Shown piece after piece: positions 13,739 to 21,768 of a DNA stretch of 33,227 nucleotides. Source of the DNA: Gemmatimonadota bacterium (GTDB lineage: Bacteria > Gemmatimonadota > Gemmatimonadetes > Gemmatimonadales > Gemmatimonadaceae). Position numbers and translations under genes: made by a program. Each line of letters begins with the position of its first letter. Within the stretch, counting starts at the first letter, position 1. Location: assembly GCA_947471365.1 (NCBI GenBank), contig CANIWQ010000021.1, forward strand, positions 1-33,227, read 5' to 3'. Under the pieces are notes generated by a model, which was given only the letters and a program-made list of their open reading frames with translations, made no database searches and was not told where the DNA came from.

Positions 13739-15064
13739 CTATCGCTTGAGGTTCACGAGCTCCTGCAGCAGTTCGTCGCTGGTCGTGATGACCTTGCTGT
13801 TGGCCTGGAAGCCACGCTGGGCGATGATCATCGCGGTGAACTCCTGCGCCAGATCGACGTTCGACATTTCGAGCGCGCCGCTGGTGAGTGTGGACTTGCT
13901 GAATTCTTGGGCATAGCCGAGCACCGGGCCGCCGGAGTTGGACGACTCGTGGTACATGTTGTCGCCCACTTTCATCAAACCGGCAGGGTTGTTGAAGTCG
14001 GCGAGCGCAATCTGCGCGAGCTCGACGTTCACACCGTTCGAGAAGGAGCCGGTCACTTTTCCGATCTTGTCGACCACAAAGCTCTGGAGTGTGCCCGACA
14101 TGTAGCCGTCCTGATCGCGCAACACGGCCGTGGTGGCTCCGGAGTAATACGTCAGTCCGCTCACGCCGGAACCCGGATCCATCGAGAGGCTCATGGCGGC
14201 GGCGCCCGGCGGAGTGAAGGTGATCGACTGCAGCGCCGGCGCGGTCATCGTTCCGTCCGGATTGAAATTGAACGTGCCCCCGCCGGTGATCGTGCCGACC
14301 GGCACGCCCTGCGCCACGAGGTCAGCCGAGTCCACCGCCCACTTCCACTGCGCGGCGGCGGACTTGTACAGGAACGTCTTGACGTCGTACCTCGTACCCA
14401 GCGAATCAAATACGGTGATCGATGCTTGCGTCCACGACTTCGCATTCGCCGCTACCGCGCGAGTATCCGCGTTGAATCCGGCCACCATCGGGCCGACGCC
14501 ATCGGGATCGGTGACCGCAAACACCGGAACGGAGGCATCAAGATTGCCGGCGAGCTTGACGTTCGCCGTGGCCTTGGCCGGCGCCTTCTGCCCGTAGGGA
14601 AGTTGAATGTCCCTAATGGTTTGGTTAGTGAACACGCCATTGACGGCGACCTTACCCTGAATCGCATATCCGTTCGCTGGCGACACGAGCTTGCCGTCGG
14701 CATCCACTTGGAAGTTGCCGGCGCGGGTGTAGTAGCTCTGGTTCCCTTTTCGTGCGATGAAGAACGAATCGCCCTGAATCGCGATGTCGGTTTCGAGGCC
14801 GGTCGTTTCGAGGTTGCCCTGAGAGAAGATCGTGTCCACCGATCCGATCTGCATGCCGAGTCCGACCTGAACTGGGTTCATACCACCGCGATCGCCAGGC
14901 GGACGATTGCCGCCCGACAACAGCTGGTTAAAACCTTCCTTGAACGTGACACGACCGGACTTGAACGCTACCGTATTGACGTTGGAGATGTTGTTGCCGA
15001 TGACGTCCATTCGGATCTGGTGATTTCGAAGGCCAGACACGCCGGAGAAAAGAGAACGAAGCAT
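13739..15064 (-). CDS. flgE: Flagellar hook protein FlgE
   Basis: Subunit of the hook, exported through the flagellar apparatus. It has 441 residues. The N-terminal axial motif is MLRSLFSGVSGLRNHQIRMDVIGNNISNVNTVAFKSGRVTFKE. The core domain includes DIAIQGDSFFIARKGNQSYYTRAGNFQVDADGKLVSPANGYAIQG. The C-terminus is SNSGGPVLGYAQEFSKSTLTSGALEMSNVDLAQEFTAMIIAQRGFQANSKVITTSDELLQELVNLKR, the typical hook ending. It follows flgD by 19 bases and closes the flgB operon. Confidence 0.97.
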   Translation of the reverse strand: MLRSLFSGVSGLRNHQIRMDVIGNNISNVNTVAFKSGRVTFKEGFNQLLSGGNRPPGDRGGMNPVQVGLGMQIGSVDTIFSQGNLETTGLETDIAIQGDSFFIARKGNQSYYTRAGNFQVDADGKLVSPANGYAIQGKVAVNGVFTNQTIRDIQLPYGQKAPAKATANVKLAGNLDASVPVFAVTDPDGVGPMVAGFNADTRAVAANAKSWTQASITVFDSLGTRYDVKTFLYKSAAAQWKWAVDSADLVAQGVPVGTITGGGTFNFNPDGTMTAPALQSITFTPPGAAAMSLSMDPGSGVSGLTYYSGATTAVLRDQDGYMSGTLQSFVVDKIGKVTGSFSNGVNVELAQIALADFNNPAGLMKVGDNMYHESSNSGGPVLGYAQEFSKSTLTSGALEMSNVDLAQEFTAMIIAQRGFQANSKVITTSDELLQELVNLKR

Positions 15065-15083
15065 TGAAAAAAACTCCTAAGGT

Positions 15084-15770
15084 TTAGTTAGCGAACACTT
15101 GCACGACCGTTCCGGCCGAGAAGGTTCGAGTACCGCTCGTAATAACCGCACCGTTCGTGCCAAACTGAATTCCATCGACGCGCGTTGTGATAAGAGGCGT
15201 GGGATTTGTGATTGCGCCCGTGCCGCCCTTGAAATCAAAGGCCACCTTATACGTGCCGGGGGCGAGCCCGTTGGTCAGCGTGGTCAGCGAGTAGCTGTGC
15301 TTGCCAGCGGTGACGCTCCCCATGTTCTGCGATGACAACGTGTTGCCATTCATGTCCGTGATGCGCATGGTCAGGTTTCCACCGCCGTTCGGCACATTCA
15401 GTGCCGCTGCCGACGTTGGGGTGGTGCCGCCGACATCAATCTGTGGGTCCGACACTTCGATGTTCTTGCCAATCAGCGCGAGCGTCGACGAGTTGTTGAT
15501 GGCATTTACCAGCGATGCATTGCTGTTGGCTTGGGCCGACAGTGTTGAGTTGATGTTCTGGAGCTGCTCCACCGACGAGAACTGGGCGAGCTGCGACGCC
15601 ATTTGCGCGCCGTCCTGCGGAGCGAGCGGATCTTGGTGCGTCATTTGGGCAATGAGCAGTTTGATAAACTGATTCTTGCCCATGGCGCCGCCAGCACCGG
15701 CCGTCAGCGGATCAACCGCGGTTGAGGCGGTGCCGCTGATGGAGTTCAAACTGCCGATTGGTGCCGTCAC
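15084..15770 (-). CDS. flgD: Hook assembly scaffold protein FlgD
   Basis: Hook cap that guides polymerisation of FlgE. It has 228 residues. The N-terminal block GGAMGKNQFIKLLIAQMTHQDPLAPQDGAQMASQLAQFSSVEQLQNINSTL is the FlgD signature (FL.LL..QLk.QDPl.P.d...f.aQLAqFs.vEql). The C-terminal part has the FlgD Ig-like/Tudor pattern: NLTMRITDMNGNTLSSQNMGSVTAGKHSYSLTTLTNGLAPGTYKVAFDFKGG. Its start overlaps the fliK stop in an ATGA arrangement, which links hook-length control to hook assembly. Confidence 0.96.
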   Translation of the reverse strand: MTAPIGSLNSISGTASTAVDPLTAGAGGAMGKNQFIKLLIAQMTHQDPLAPQDGAQMASQLAQFSSVEQLQNINSTLSAQANSNASLVNAINNSSTLALIGKNIEVSDPQIDVGGTTPTSAAALNVPNGGGNLTMRITDMNGNTLSSQNMGSVTAGKHSYSLTTLTNGLAPGTYKVAFDFKGGTGAITNPTPLITTRVDGIQFGTNGAVITSGTRTFSAGTVVQVFAN

Positions 15771-17659
15771 TGTGATTCTCCCTTCTGCCCCCGACGGGAG
15801 CGGTTGCGGGACGGGTCCTGTTGTGGACTCTTTCCCTGACCATCGCCGCGAGAACGCGACGATGAAGATGTCTCTGCGAAAAGCGTGCCGGGACGTGCGG
15901 GAGCCGCCGCACCGGACGCCGCAACGCCTCGCGCGGAGTCAAGAGTCGAACTGCCGGCAATCACGGCCGACGCGCGAACCCGCAGGGCGTCGGTCGACAA
16001 GCCCCGCGCTTCGAGCGCCGAACTGAGTTCCTGAATCCGGTTGTTGATCAGTTCAGCGGTGGCGGCATCTCGTACGTCGATCGTGGCGCCCACATTGGAG
16101 CCGCGCACGCCGACGCGAATACGATCTTCGCCGCCCTCACCGTTGTCCATCTTGAGCGTCATAAACGATGCCGGCTGCGCCTCGCGCGCATCCTGAAGAG
16201 CGAGCACCTGGTCCACACGCGATGCCGCGCTGGAACCCACGAGTCCCGAACCTTGGGTTGGTGTCACGAGCGCGCGCGTCATTTCACTGCCAATGATCCG
16301 CAGATCGGCCATTCGCGCTTCCGGAGTACGCACCTCGCGCGCATCAGTGGGCGACGCCGAGGCATCGGAGGCGTTCCGCACAGCAGCGCCTTGACGCTCC
16401 GGTGCCGAACGCTCACGATCGCTGCTTGTGCCGGCGCCGTTGCGCGTGCCGCCAACGGTGACCAGCGTGTCACTGGTGACTTGCGTTGCGGAGCCGAGCG
16501 TTGCCGAGCCGGGCGTTGGGGTCGCGGCAGCATTCGCGGCAACATTCGCGGCACGCGCCACGTCGGCCACGGCGGCCACGCTGGCCACGGCGGCCACGCT
16601 GGCCACACCGGCCACATCTACCACCGGCGCCACACGCGCCACGTTCGGCGCGGCCGCCGTTGCTGGCAACTCCTGCGTGAGGGACGCAGCGGCTCCGGCC
16701 TTTGTCGACGCATCAGGGGCGGTTTTCACCGACGTTGCAATCTGCACGTCAGTTACGGTGGCAACTGTTCCAATGTCGCTCACCAAACGGCCACCCGGCA
16801 GCTGCACATGTCCAGGATCGCGCGGCCCGAGCGTCTGCAACCCTTCTTCCTGTGCCACCTGCGCGAGCTGCTGATACCCAGCCGCGTCGTCCCAGTTGCC
16901 GTCCACCACGAGATCTGCGGCCGCGCCATCGGTGTGCTGCGACGAACGCGTCCAAGTGACCACCGGGCCGGGACGTGTACGCCCCTGATCGGCAAGATAA
17001 TCCTGGCGTGTCTGACTTCTCCATGTCTCATTGACTGAGACCTTGTGTCCGAACTCGTCCTTCATTCGCTGGATGACGCGTTCTACCTTCGCGCGGAACT
17101 CCGGCTGCAGCGAACTCATATTACGCACAATAAGTGTCGGATCCACCGCAGCGGGTGCGTGGCTCGCGTGGAGTGGGGACGCGCCTGCGGCGTTGGTCGC
17201 CGGGGCATCCGAATCACTGGCAACGCGCGCGACCATTTCACGCAATGCTTCGGTCGCGGCGTGACGCGTGGTCGCCGCCCCCGAACGATCGTCGGCGACG
17301 CTCCAACGAGACGCCGCGTGGGCTGTGGAAATCTTCGGATCGTACGGCACCGCGCGATGACCGGACAGCGGCGGCCGTGAGGAATCGGGTGGGGTCTGCG
17401 CCTTCTCCTGCAAGACGGTCATGACCGAACGGCTGCTTGAGCCAAGCGTCGTACCGGCGCTCGGTATATTCTCGCTTTCGTCGTTGCTTTCCAACTTCAA
17501 CACGCGCGCGAGCAGCGCGGAAAAACGCGCTTGTGTGGATGACGGCAACGCACCATCCACCCGTTGCGCGTCTGGGCCGCTCCCCGGCATCGCCGAGACT
17601 GGCGCTCCTCCTCCCACGTGCGCGCCCGAAGGCGCGACGGTCGGCATGACGTTGCTCAC
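15767..17659 (-). CDS. fliK: FliK hook-length control protein with embedded M15-type peptidase domain
   Basis: This 630-residue protein is FliK by position (after the MotE-like gene, before flgD) and by its C-terminal domain at ~496-567 (PASFMTLKMDNGEGGEDRIRVGVRGSNVGATIDVRDAATAELINNRIQELSSALEARGLSTDALRVR), the region that signals the FlhB switch. Between a Ser/Ala-rich N-terminus and a V-A repeat lies an unexpected domain at ~173-290: FRAKVERVIQRMKDEFGHKVSVNETWRSQTRQDYLADQGRTRPGPVVTWTRSSQHTDGAAADLVVDGNW, then GLQTLGPRDPGHVQLPGG. This has the M15 peptidase layout: H242-x6-D249 and D281-x-x-H284, which are the zinc ligands H242, D249, H284 and the catalytic acid D281. The start is a GTG overlapping the upstream stop. 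The FliK part is sure; peptidase activity is an inference. Confidence 0.88.
   Translation of the reverse strand: MSNVMPTVAPSGAHVGGGAPVSAMPGSGPDAQRVDGALPSSTQARFSALLARVLKLESNDESENIPSAGTTLGSSSRSVMTVLQEKAQTPPDSSRPPLSGHRAVPYDPKISTAHAASRWSVADDRSGAATTRHAATEALREMVARVASDSDAPATNAAGASPLHASHAPAAVDPTLIVRNMSSLQPEFRAKVERVIQRMKDEFGHKVSVNETWRSQTRQDYLADQGRTRPGPVVTWTRSSQHTDGAAADLVVDGNWDDAAGYQQLAQVAQEEGLQTLGPRDPGHVQLPGGRLVSDIGTVATVTDVQIATSVKTAPDASTKAGAAASLTQELPATAAAPNVARVAPVVDVAGVASVAAVASVAAVADVARAANVAANAAATPTPGSATLGSATQVTSDTLVTVGGTRNGAGTSSDRERSAPERQGAAVRNASDASASPTDAREVRTPEARMADLRIIGSEMTRALVTPTQGSGLVGSSAASRVDQVLALQDAREAQPASFMTLKMDNGEGGEDRIRVGVRGSNVGATIDVRDAATAELINNRIQELSSALEARGLSTDALRVRASAVIAGSSTLDSARGVAASGAAAPARPGTLFAETSSSSRSRGDGQGKSPQQDPSRNRSRRGQKGESQ
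16526..16627 (-). repeat. Val-Ala rich repeat region in FliK
   Basis: Residues ~345-378 of FliK are built of short units of the form V-A-x-V-A with nearly identical DNA (GGCCACGCTGGCCACGGC-like units). It lies between the peptidase-like domain and the switch domain and probably acts as a spacer. Such repeats slip easily, so length may vary between strains. Confidence 0.75.
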
Positions 17660-18270
17660 GTGGACCCGACCTTACCCTTAATGAGCACCTTGCTCAGCGC
17701 GGCCGCACGTGCCGGGGGCATCATCGTCATTACTTCACCGGCCTTCTTCTCTGGCAGCGCGCTGAGAATAGTCAGGACATCGGATTCATCCATTTGCTCG
17801 AGCACCTTCGCGGCATCCTTCGACGACATCGCCTTAAAAATTTTCGAGAGACGTCCACCGGCCACAACATTCGGTGATCCACCAATCGAAGGCGCGGGTG
17901 TTGCTTCCTGTGGGGCGGGAGTCGCGGGCGCTGTCTTTTTCGACGCGGGGGGATTCACGGCCGATCCAGCTGCCTTTGCGGGAGCAGGCGCGGACTTCCG
18001 TGCGGCCTTGGCTGGTGCGGCAGTACCCTTCGCGGAATCGGCGCTGGCGCGTTCAGCCGCGGCCGCCTCCGGAAGAGCACCGGCCTTTGCAATTTCTTCA
18101 TGAGGTGCCGCGGTTGCCGGTGCCTTGGCCGCTGCGATACTGTCTGCCTTCGCCGCCAGCCTCTTCGTCGCTTTCGCAACGGACTCCTTTTCCTGCAGCA
18201 CCACGACGGCGACACTTCCGCCCAGTCCGAGGAAAAAGAAAACAACAGCGATGAGAATGAATTTGGTCAT
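17656..18270 (-). CDS. MotE-like (MgtE N-domain) flagellar protein
   Basis: A 204-residue membrane-anchored protein. The ATG at 18270 is chosen because it forms an ATGA overlap with the fliJ stop; an open frame runs on upstream into fliJ. One N-terminal membrane helix (MTKFILIAVVFFFLGLGGSVAVVVLQ) is followed by a long Ala/Lys/Pro-rich linker. A C-terminal helical domain has LSKIFKAMSSKDAAKVLEQMDESDVLTILSALPEKKAGEVMTMMPPARAAALSKVL, the MgtE intracellular-N repeat pattern. The MotE/YlxF/FliJ-neighbour family has this architecture and place (between fliJ and fliK). MotE is a chaperone for the stator protein MotC in some bacteria; that role is not shown here. Confidence 0.82.
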   Translation of the reverse strand: MTKFILIAVVFFFLGLGGSVAVVVLQEKESVAKATKRLAAKADSIAAAKAPATAAPHEEIAKAGALPEAAAAERASADSAKGTAAPAKAARKSAPAPAKAAGSAVNPPASKKTAPATPAPQEATPAPSIGGSPNVVAGGRLSKIFKAMSSKDAAKVLEQMDESDVLTILSALPEKKAGEVMTMMPPARAAALSKVLIKGKVGST

Positions 18271-18746
18271 GATTCGTCGTTCGTTTGAGAAGTCTGCCCA
18301 CCGGTATCCATAAAGCGTGTGCGGCCAATGCCATCCATCACATCCCGCTCCGCCCGTGCCTCTTCCACCTTCCAACTTTCCAGCTGACGATCACGCAGGC
18401 GATCCAAGACGCGCCTATCTCTCACGCGCTCGCCGAGCATCCACTGTTTCTCTTGCACATTCCGTTCCGCAGCCGCGATGACCTCGGCGGCGCCCACGAT
18501 TTGGCTGTCGAGCTGCTCCATGAGAAACGCCACCTGCCGGATTGCGCCAATGGTCTGCGACTGACCCGGGGCAGGGAGCATGACGTCCCGCGCCTCGGCA
18601 CGTTGTTCCGCTAAGGCGTCTTTGTCGAGTCGCGCGGCCGTTTCGGAGTTGTTCGCCGTCGCAAGTTCAATGGCTGCATCACGTTCGGCTTTTTGCCGCA
18701 TGGTGAGCAGTCGCTGAAGTGGAAATCGGAAACGCGGACCACTCAT
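18267..18746 (-). CDS. fliJ: Flagellar export chaperone-like protein FliJ
   Basis: Coiled-coil stalk of the export ATPase, linking FliI and FlhA. It has 159 residues, almost all helical and charged. The start MSGPRFRFPLQRLLTMRQKAERDAAIELATA is the FliJ opening (f.f.lq.lL..r...e..a...la). It overlaps the fliI stop by 4 bases and the next gene by 4 bases, so it sits in a tightly coupled fliH-fliI-fliJ block. Confidence 0.92.
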   Translation of the reverse strand: MSGPRFRFPLQRLLTMRQKAERDAAIELATANNSETAARLDKDALAEQRAEARDVMLPAPGQSQTIGAIRQVAFLMEQLDSQIVGAAEVIAAAERNVQEKQWMLGERVRDRRVLDRLRDRQLESWKVEEARAERDVMDGIGRTRFMDTGGQTSQTNDES

Positions 18747-20080
18747 GCCGCGGGCCTACGGTGTGAGGTGGCATCGATCCGCGCTGCCAGTGCAAGCAAC
18801 TGCTGCCGCGTCTCGCCGAACACCGTGTGTTCCATCGGCGTTTGACGGAGAAAATTCAGAATAGGCTCGCGCAGCTGAATGGCGGCGTCCACCATGGGAT
18901 CACTCCCCTTGGAGTACGCGCCCACGAGAATCAGATCTTCTTTCTCGCGGAACGCCGCTTCGCAGCGCATGATCGTGAGTACGGCCTGCTGCTGTTCTGT
19001 TGTGGTGACGTGGTCTTTGACTCGGCTCTTACTGTCGAGCACATCAATCGACGGGTAATGCGCGCCGGCCGCGAGTTTGCGGGTGAGCACAATATGTCCG
19101 TCGAGCATCGAGCGCGCCGCATCCGCCACGGGTTCGTTGAAGTCGTCGCCGTCCACCAGCACCGTATAGATGCCAGTGATCCCGCCCTTTGCGCCGTTCC
19201 CCGCACGCTCGAGCAGGCGCGGGAGTGCGGCGAATACCGAGGGTGGATAGCCCTTGGTGGTTGGCGGTTCACCAATAGCCAACCCGATCTCGCGCCACGC
19301 CATCGCAACGCGCGTCACGGAATCGACCATTAACAGCACGTGCTTGCCCTGATCGCGGAAATATTCAGCGATGGCCGTGGCCACCAACGCACCGCGCGCG
19401 CGGACGAGCGCGGCCTGGTCGCCGGTTGCCACCACAATGACGGAACGGGCGAGGCCTTCTGGGCCGAGCGAGTTTTCAATAAAGTCACGCACTTCGCGAC
19501 CGCGCTCGCCGAGCAAGGCAATGACGTTGACGTCGGCCTTCGACTGGCGCGCGATCATGCCGAGCAGCGTACTCTTGCCCACGCCAGAACCGGAGAAGAT
19601 ACCCACGCGTTGGCCGCGACCGATGGTCAGCAGGCCGTCAATCGTTCGCACGCCGGTTTCCATTGGCTCGTCAATCACTTGGCGATGCAAGGGGTTTGGC
19701 GGTTCCGCCGTGAGCGGCATGCGCTCAGTGAAGTCGAGCGTAGGGCCGCCGTCAATCGGTTGACCGAGTCCGTTGAGTACGCGGCCGAGCAGGCCGGGGC
19801 CCACGTCAACGCCAAACGAACGGCCGAGCGGCACCACCATAGAACCGGGGTGAATGCCTTCCAGTTCACCGAGCGACATGAGCAAGACGCCCTTGTCGTG
19901 AAAGCCACACACTTCGGCCAGCACCGAACGTCCTTCGGTCAGTGACGAAATCCGACAGATCTCACCGAGTCCGACGTCGATGCCAACGGCCTCCACCACG
20001 AGTCCGGTAATGCGAACGACGCGACCATACCGCGCGAGGCGCGGCAGTTCGGCGATGCGGCGAGCGAACAACTCAGGCAT
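18743..20080 (-). CDS. fliI: Flagellum-specific export ATPase FliI
   Basis: F1-beta-like ATPase of the export apparatus. It has 445 residues from the ATG at 20080 (MPELFARRIAELPRLARYGRV), chosen because it overlaps the fliH stop by 8 bases; an open frame to 20200 lies inside fliH. Walker A is GSGVGKST at residues 164-171 and Walker B ends in D253 within HVLLMVDSVTR. The block LLGERGREVRDFIENSLGPEGLARSVIVVATGDQAALVR and the motif GGITGIYTVLVDGDDFNEPVADAARSMLDGHIVLTRKLA match the family. The C-terminus is VFGETRQQLLALAARID-like, typical of the docking region. Confidence 0.97.
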   Translation of the reverse strand: MPELFARRIAELPRLARYGRVVRITGLVVEAVGIDVGLGEICRISSLTEGRSVLAEVCGFHDKGVLLMSLGELEGIHPGSMVVPLGRSFGVDVGPGLLGRVLNGLGQPIDGGPTLDFTERMPLTAEPPNPLHRQVIDEPMETGVRTIDGLLTIGRGQRVGIFSGSGVGKSTLLGMIARQSKADVNVIALLGERGREVRDFIENSLGPEGLARSVIVVATGDQAALVRARGALVATAIAEYFRDQGKHVLLMVDSVTRVAMAWREIGLAIGEPPTTKGYPPSVFAALPRLLERAGNGAKGGITGIYTVLVDGDDFNEPVADAARSMLDGHIVLTRKLAAGAHYPSIDVLDSKSRVKDHVTTTEQQQAVLTIMRCEAAFREKEDLILVGAYSKGSDPMVDAAIQLREPILNFLRQTPMEHTVFGETRQQLLALAARIDATSHRRPAA

Positions 20081-20741
20081 TGGTGGCGGTGTACGCGAGG
20101 CGGCGGTACGCGCGTTCGAGCGCGGTGTCCACGCGGCCATCGATGATCCGGTCGCGGCCTTCCACGACGCAGCCACCAGTCGAGATGCGGTGATCGGCAA
20201 TCCAGTGCGATTCGCGACGCGGCCCCAGGTCGGCCTGTTCGAGGCCGCCGTGTGCTTCGATCAACGCGAGATCGTTGGGATTGACACGAATGCGGACCGC
20301 CTGATCCACCGGGAACTCGCCAAGCGCGCGGCGCACCAGCTTCAGCACGATGCTCTCGTCGGACGCGATTTCACGGTCAATCACATGTCGCGCGATGATC
20401 GTGGCCAAGGCCGCGATGTTTTCCTCGATCGATCCTTGCCACCGTTCTTCGTTCGTACGAAACACGTTGAGGGCGTCTTCCGCGGCACGCAACGCGTGCT
20501 GCAAACGCGCCTGCTCGCCTTCTTCGCCTTCGCGACGTCCTTCTTCAAAGCCGAGCGCGTAGGCATCGGACAGTTCTTTGTCGCGCAAACGCTGCGCTTC
20601 GACCACCGGATCGATGCGCTCCTCGGGAGCCCCCAAGGCATCGAACGCCGGCCGGCCACCGCCGAGATCGTCGGGACTCCACGCAGAGGTGGTGCCCGCT
20701 ACTCCGGCGTGGCGGAAGCTGGAAGCGTTACGCAATGACAA
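20073..20741 (-). CDS. fliH: Flagellar export regulator FliH
   Basis: Peripheral stator of the export ATPase. It has 222 residues. The middle is helical and charged with LRDKELSDAYALGFEEGRREGEEGEQARLQHALRAAEDALN, the FliH 'A...GyeeGr..G' region, and the C-terminal part has IIARHVIDREIASDESIVLKLVRRALGEFPVDQAVRIRVNPNDLALIE followed by HWIADHRISTGGCVVEGRDRIIDGRVDTALERAYRRL, the FliH/HrpE end. The start is unclear: a TTG at 20741 overlaps the fliG end, and a second TTG is at 20735; no ribosome site stands out, so coupling to fliG is likely. Confidence 0.9.
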   Translation of the reverse strand: MSLRNASSFRHAGVAGTTSAWSPDDLGGGRPAFDALGAPEERIDPVVEAQRLRDKELSDAYALGFEEGRREGEEGEQARLQHALRAAEDALNVFRTNEERWQGSIEENIAALATIIARHVIDREIASDESIVLKLVRRALGEFPVDQAVRIRVNPNDLALIEAHGGLEQADLGPRRESHWIADHRISTGGCVVEGRDRIIDGRVDTALERAYRRLAYTATNA

Positions 20742-21765
20742 GATCGTCTGCTTGCGTGCCGGTCAGGGCGATTTCACCGGCATCTTCAAGTTCTCGAGCC
20801 TGAGCGACGATGGCCGACTGCGCTGCTTCGACTTCCTTCATCCGTACTGGTCCCAACATTTCCATTTCGTCCTTGACGCTGGTGATGGCGCGCTGCGACA
20901 TCCGCGCCATGATACGCTCCTTGAGTTCTTCGCTCGCACCCTTGAGGGCGAGGGCGAGCGTCTTCGTATCGACATCCTTGAGAATGCGCTGCATGGCGAA
21001 ATCTTGGAGCCCAATCATGTCCTCGAACACGAACAGCAAGTTCTTGATCTGCGTCGAGAGCTCGCTGTCTTTCTCTTCGATCTTCTCGAGAATCGATTTC
21101 ATGACCCCGCTCTTCACGAGATTGAGGACCGCGGCCAGTGCCGCGGGTCCACCGGAGAGCGCCCCAGCCTGAAAATCGAGATCGATGTCGTTGCCCAGGG
21201 AGCGTTCGATGAGCGTCAGCATTTCTGGCGACACCTTCTCCATCTTACACATGCGGTAGGCCACGTCCGTGGAGAGTGTCGGGTCCAGCTCATTGAACAC
21301 CATGGCGGTTTGCGGCGGCGCGAGATGCGCGAGAATCAGCGCGATCGTCTGCGGGTGTTCATTGCGGAACGTGTTGGCAATCTGCACCGGGTCCGCCGTG
21401 CGCAGGCGCTGTAGTCCGGCGTTGTTGTTGAGCATGCTCAACACGCGCTTGAGAATGGCCTGCGCCTTCTGTGGGCCGAAGGCCTTCTCGAGAATTTCTC
21501 TGCAGTAGTCCACACCGCCACTCGAGAACGCTTCGCTGCCGACAGACGTCTCGATCCATTCCAGCAGCACCTGTTCGGCGTCGGCCGGTTCGACACGCTC
21601 CATACGCGCGATCTCAAAGGAGATGGCTTCCACTTCCTCGTTGCTCAACCGCTGCGTGACCTTGGCTGCCTGCTCAGCGCCGAGCGACATGCACAAAATT
21701 GCCGCCTTCTGCGCGCCAGTGTAGCGCGGCTTCTCAGCGTCCGGTGGTCGGTTGATCGGAGGCAC
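20728..21765 (-). CDS. fliG: Flagellar motor switch protein FliG
   Basis: C-ring protein that contacts the stator and the MS ring. It has 345 residues. The N-terminal domain shows YTGAQKAAILCMSLGAEQAAKVTQRLSNEEVEAISFEIARMERV, the middle EHPQTIALILAHLAPPQTAMVFNELDPTLSTDVAYRMCKMEKVSPEML (with the HPQ motif), and the C-terminal torque domain IEEKDSELSTQIKNLLFVFEDMIGLQDFAMQRILKDVDTKTLALALKGASEELKERIMARMSQRA. The charged residues of the torque helix are present. It follows fliF by 3 bases. Confidence 0.98.
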   Translation of the reverse strand: MPPINRPPDAEKPRYTGAQKAAILCMSLGAEQAAKVTQRLSNEEVEAISFEIARMERVEPADAEQVLLEWIETSVGSEAFSSGGVDYCREILEKAFGPQKAQAILKRVLSMLNNNAGLQRLRTADPVQIANTFRNEHPQTIALILAHLAPPQTAMVFNELDPTLSTDVAYRMCKMEKVSPEMLTLIERSLGNDIDLDFQAGALSGGPAALAAVLNLVKSGVMKSILEKIEEKDSELSTQIKNLLFVFEDMIGLQDFAMQRILKDVDTKTLALALKGASEELKERIMARMSQRAITSVKDEMEMLGPVRMKEVEAAQSAIVAQARELEDAGEIALTGTQADDLVIA

Positions 21766-21768
21766 GGG

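Noticed and set aside
13544..15067. 507-residue plus-strand open frame opposite flgE
   Set aside because: It lies over the hook gene in antisense and starts in the regulatory gap; no recognisable domain.
20081..20200. Upstream extension of fliI
   Set aside because: The open frame continues inside fliH, but the extra residues resemble no FliI N-terminus, and the ATG at 20080 gives the normal length and overlap.
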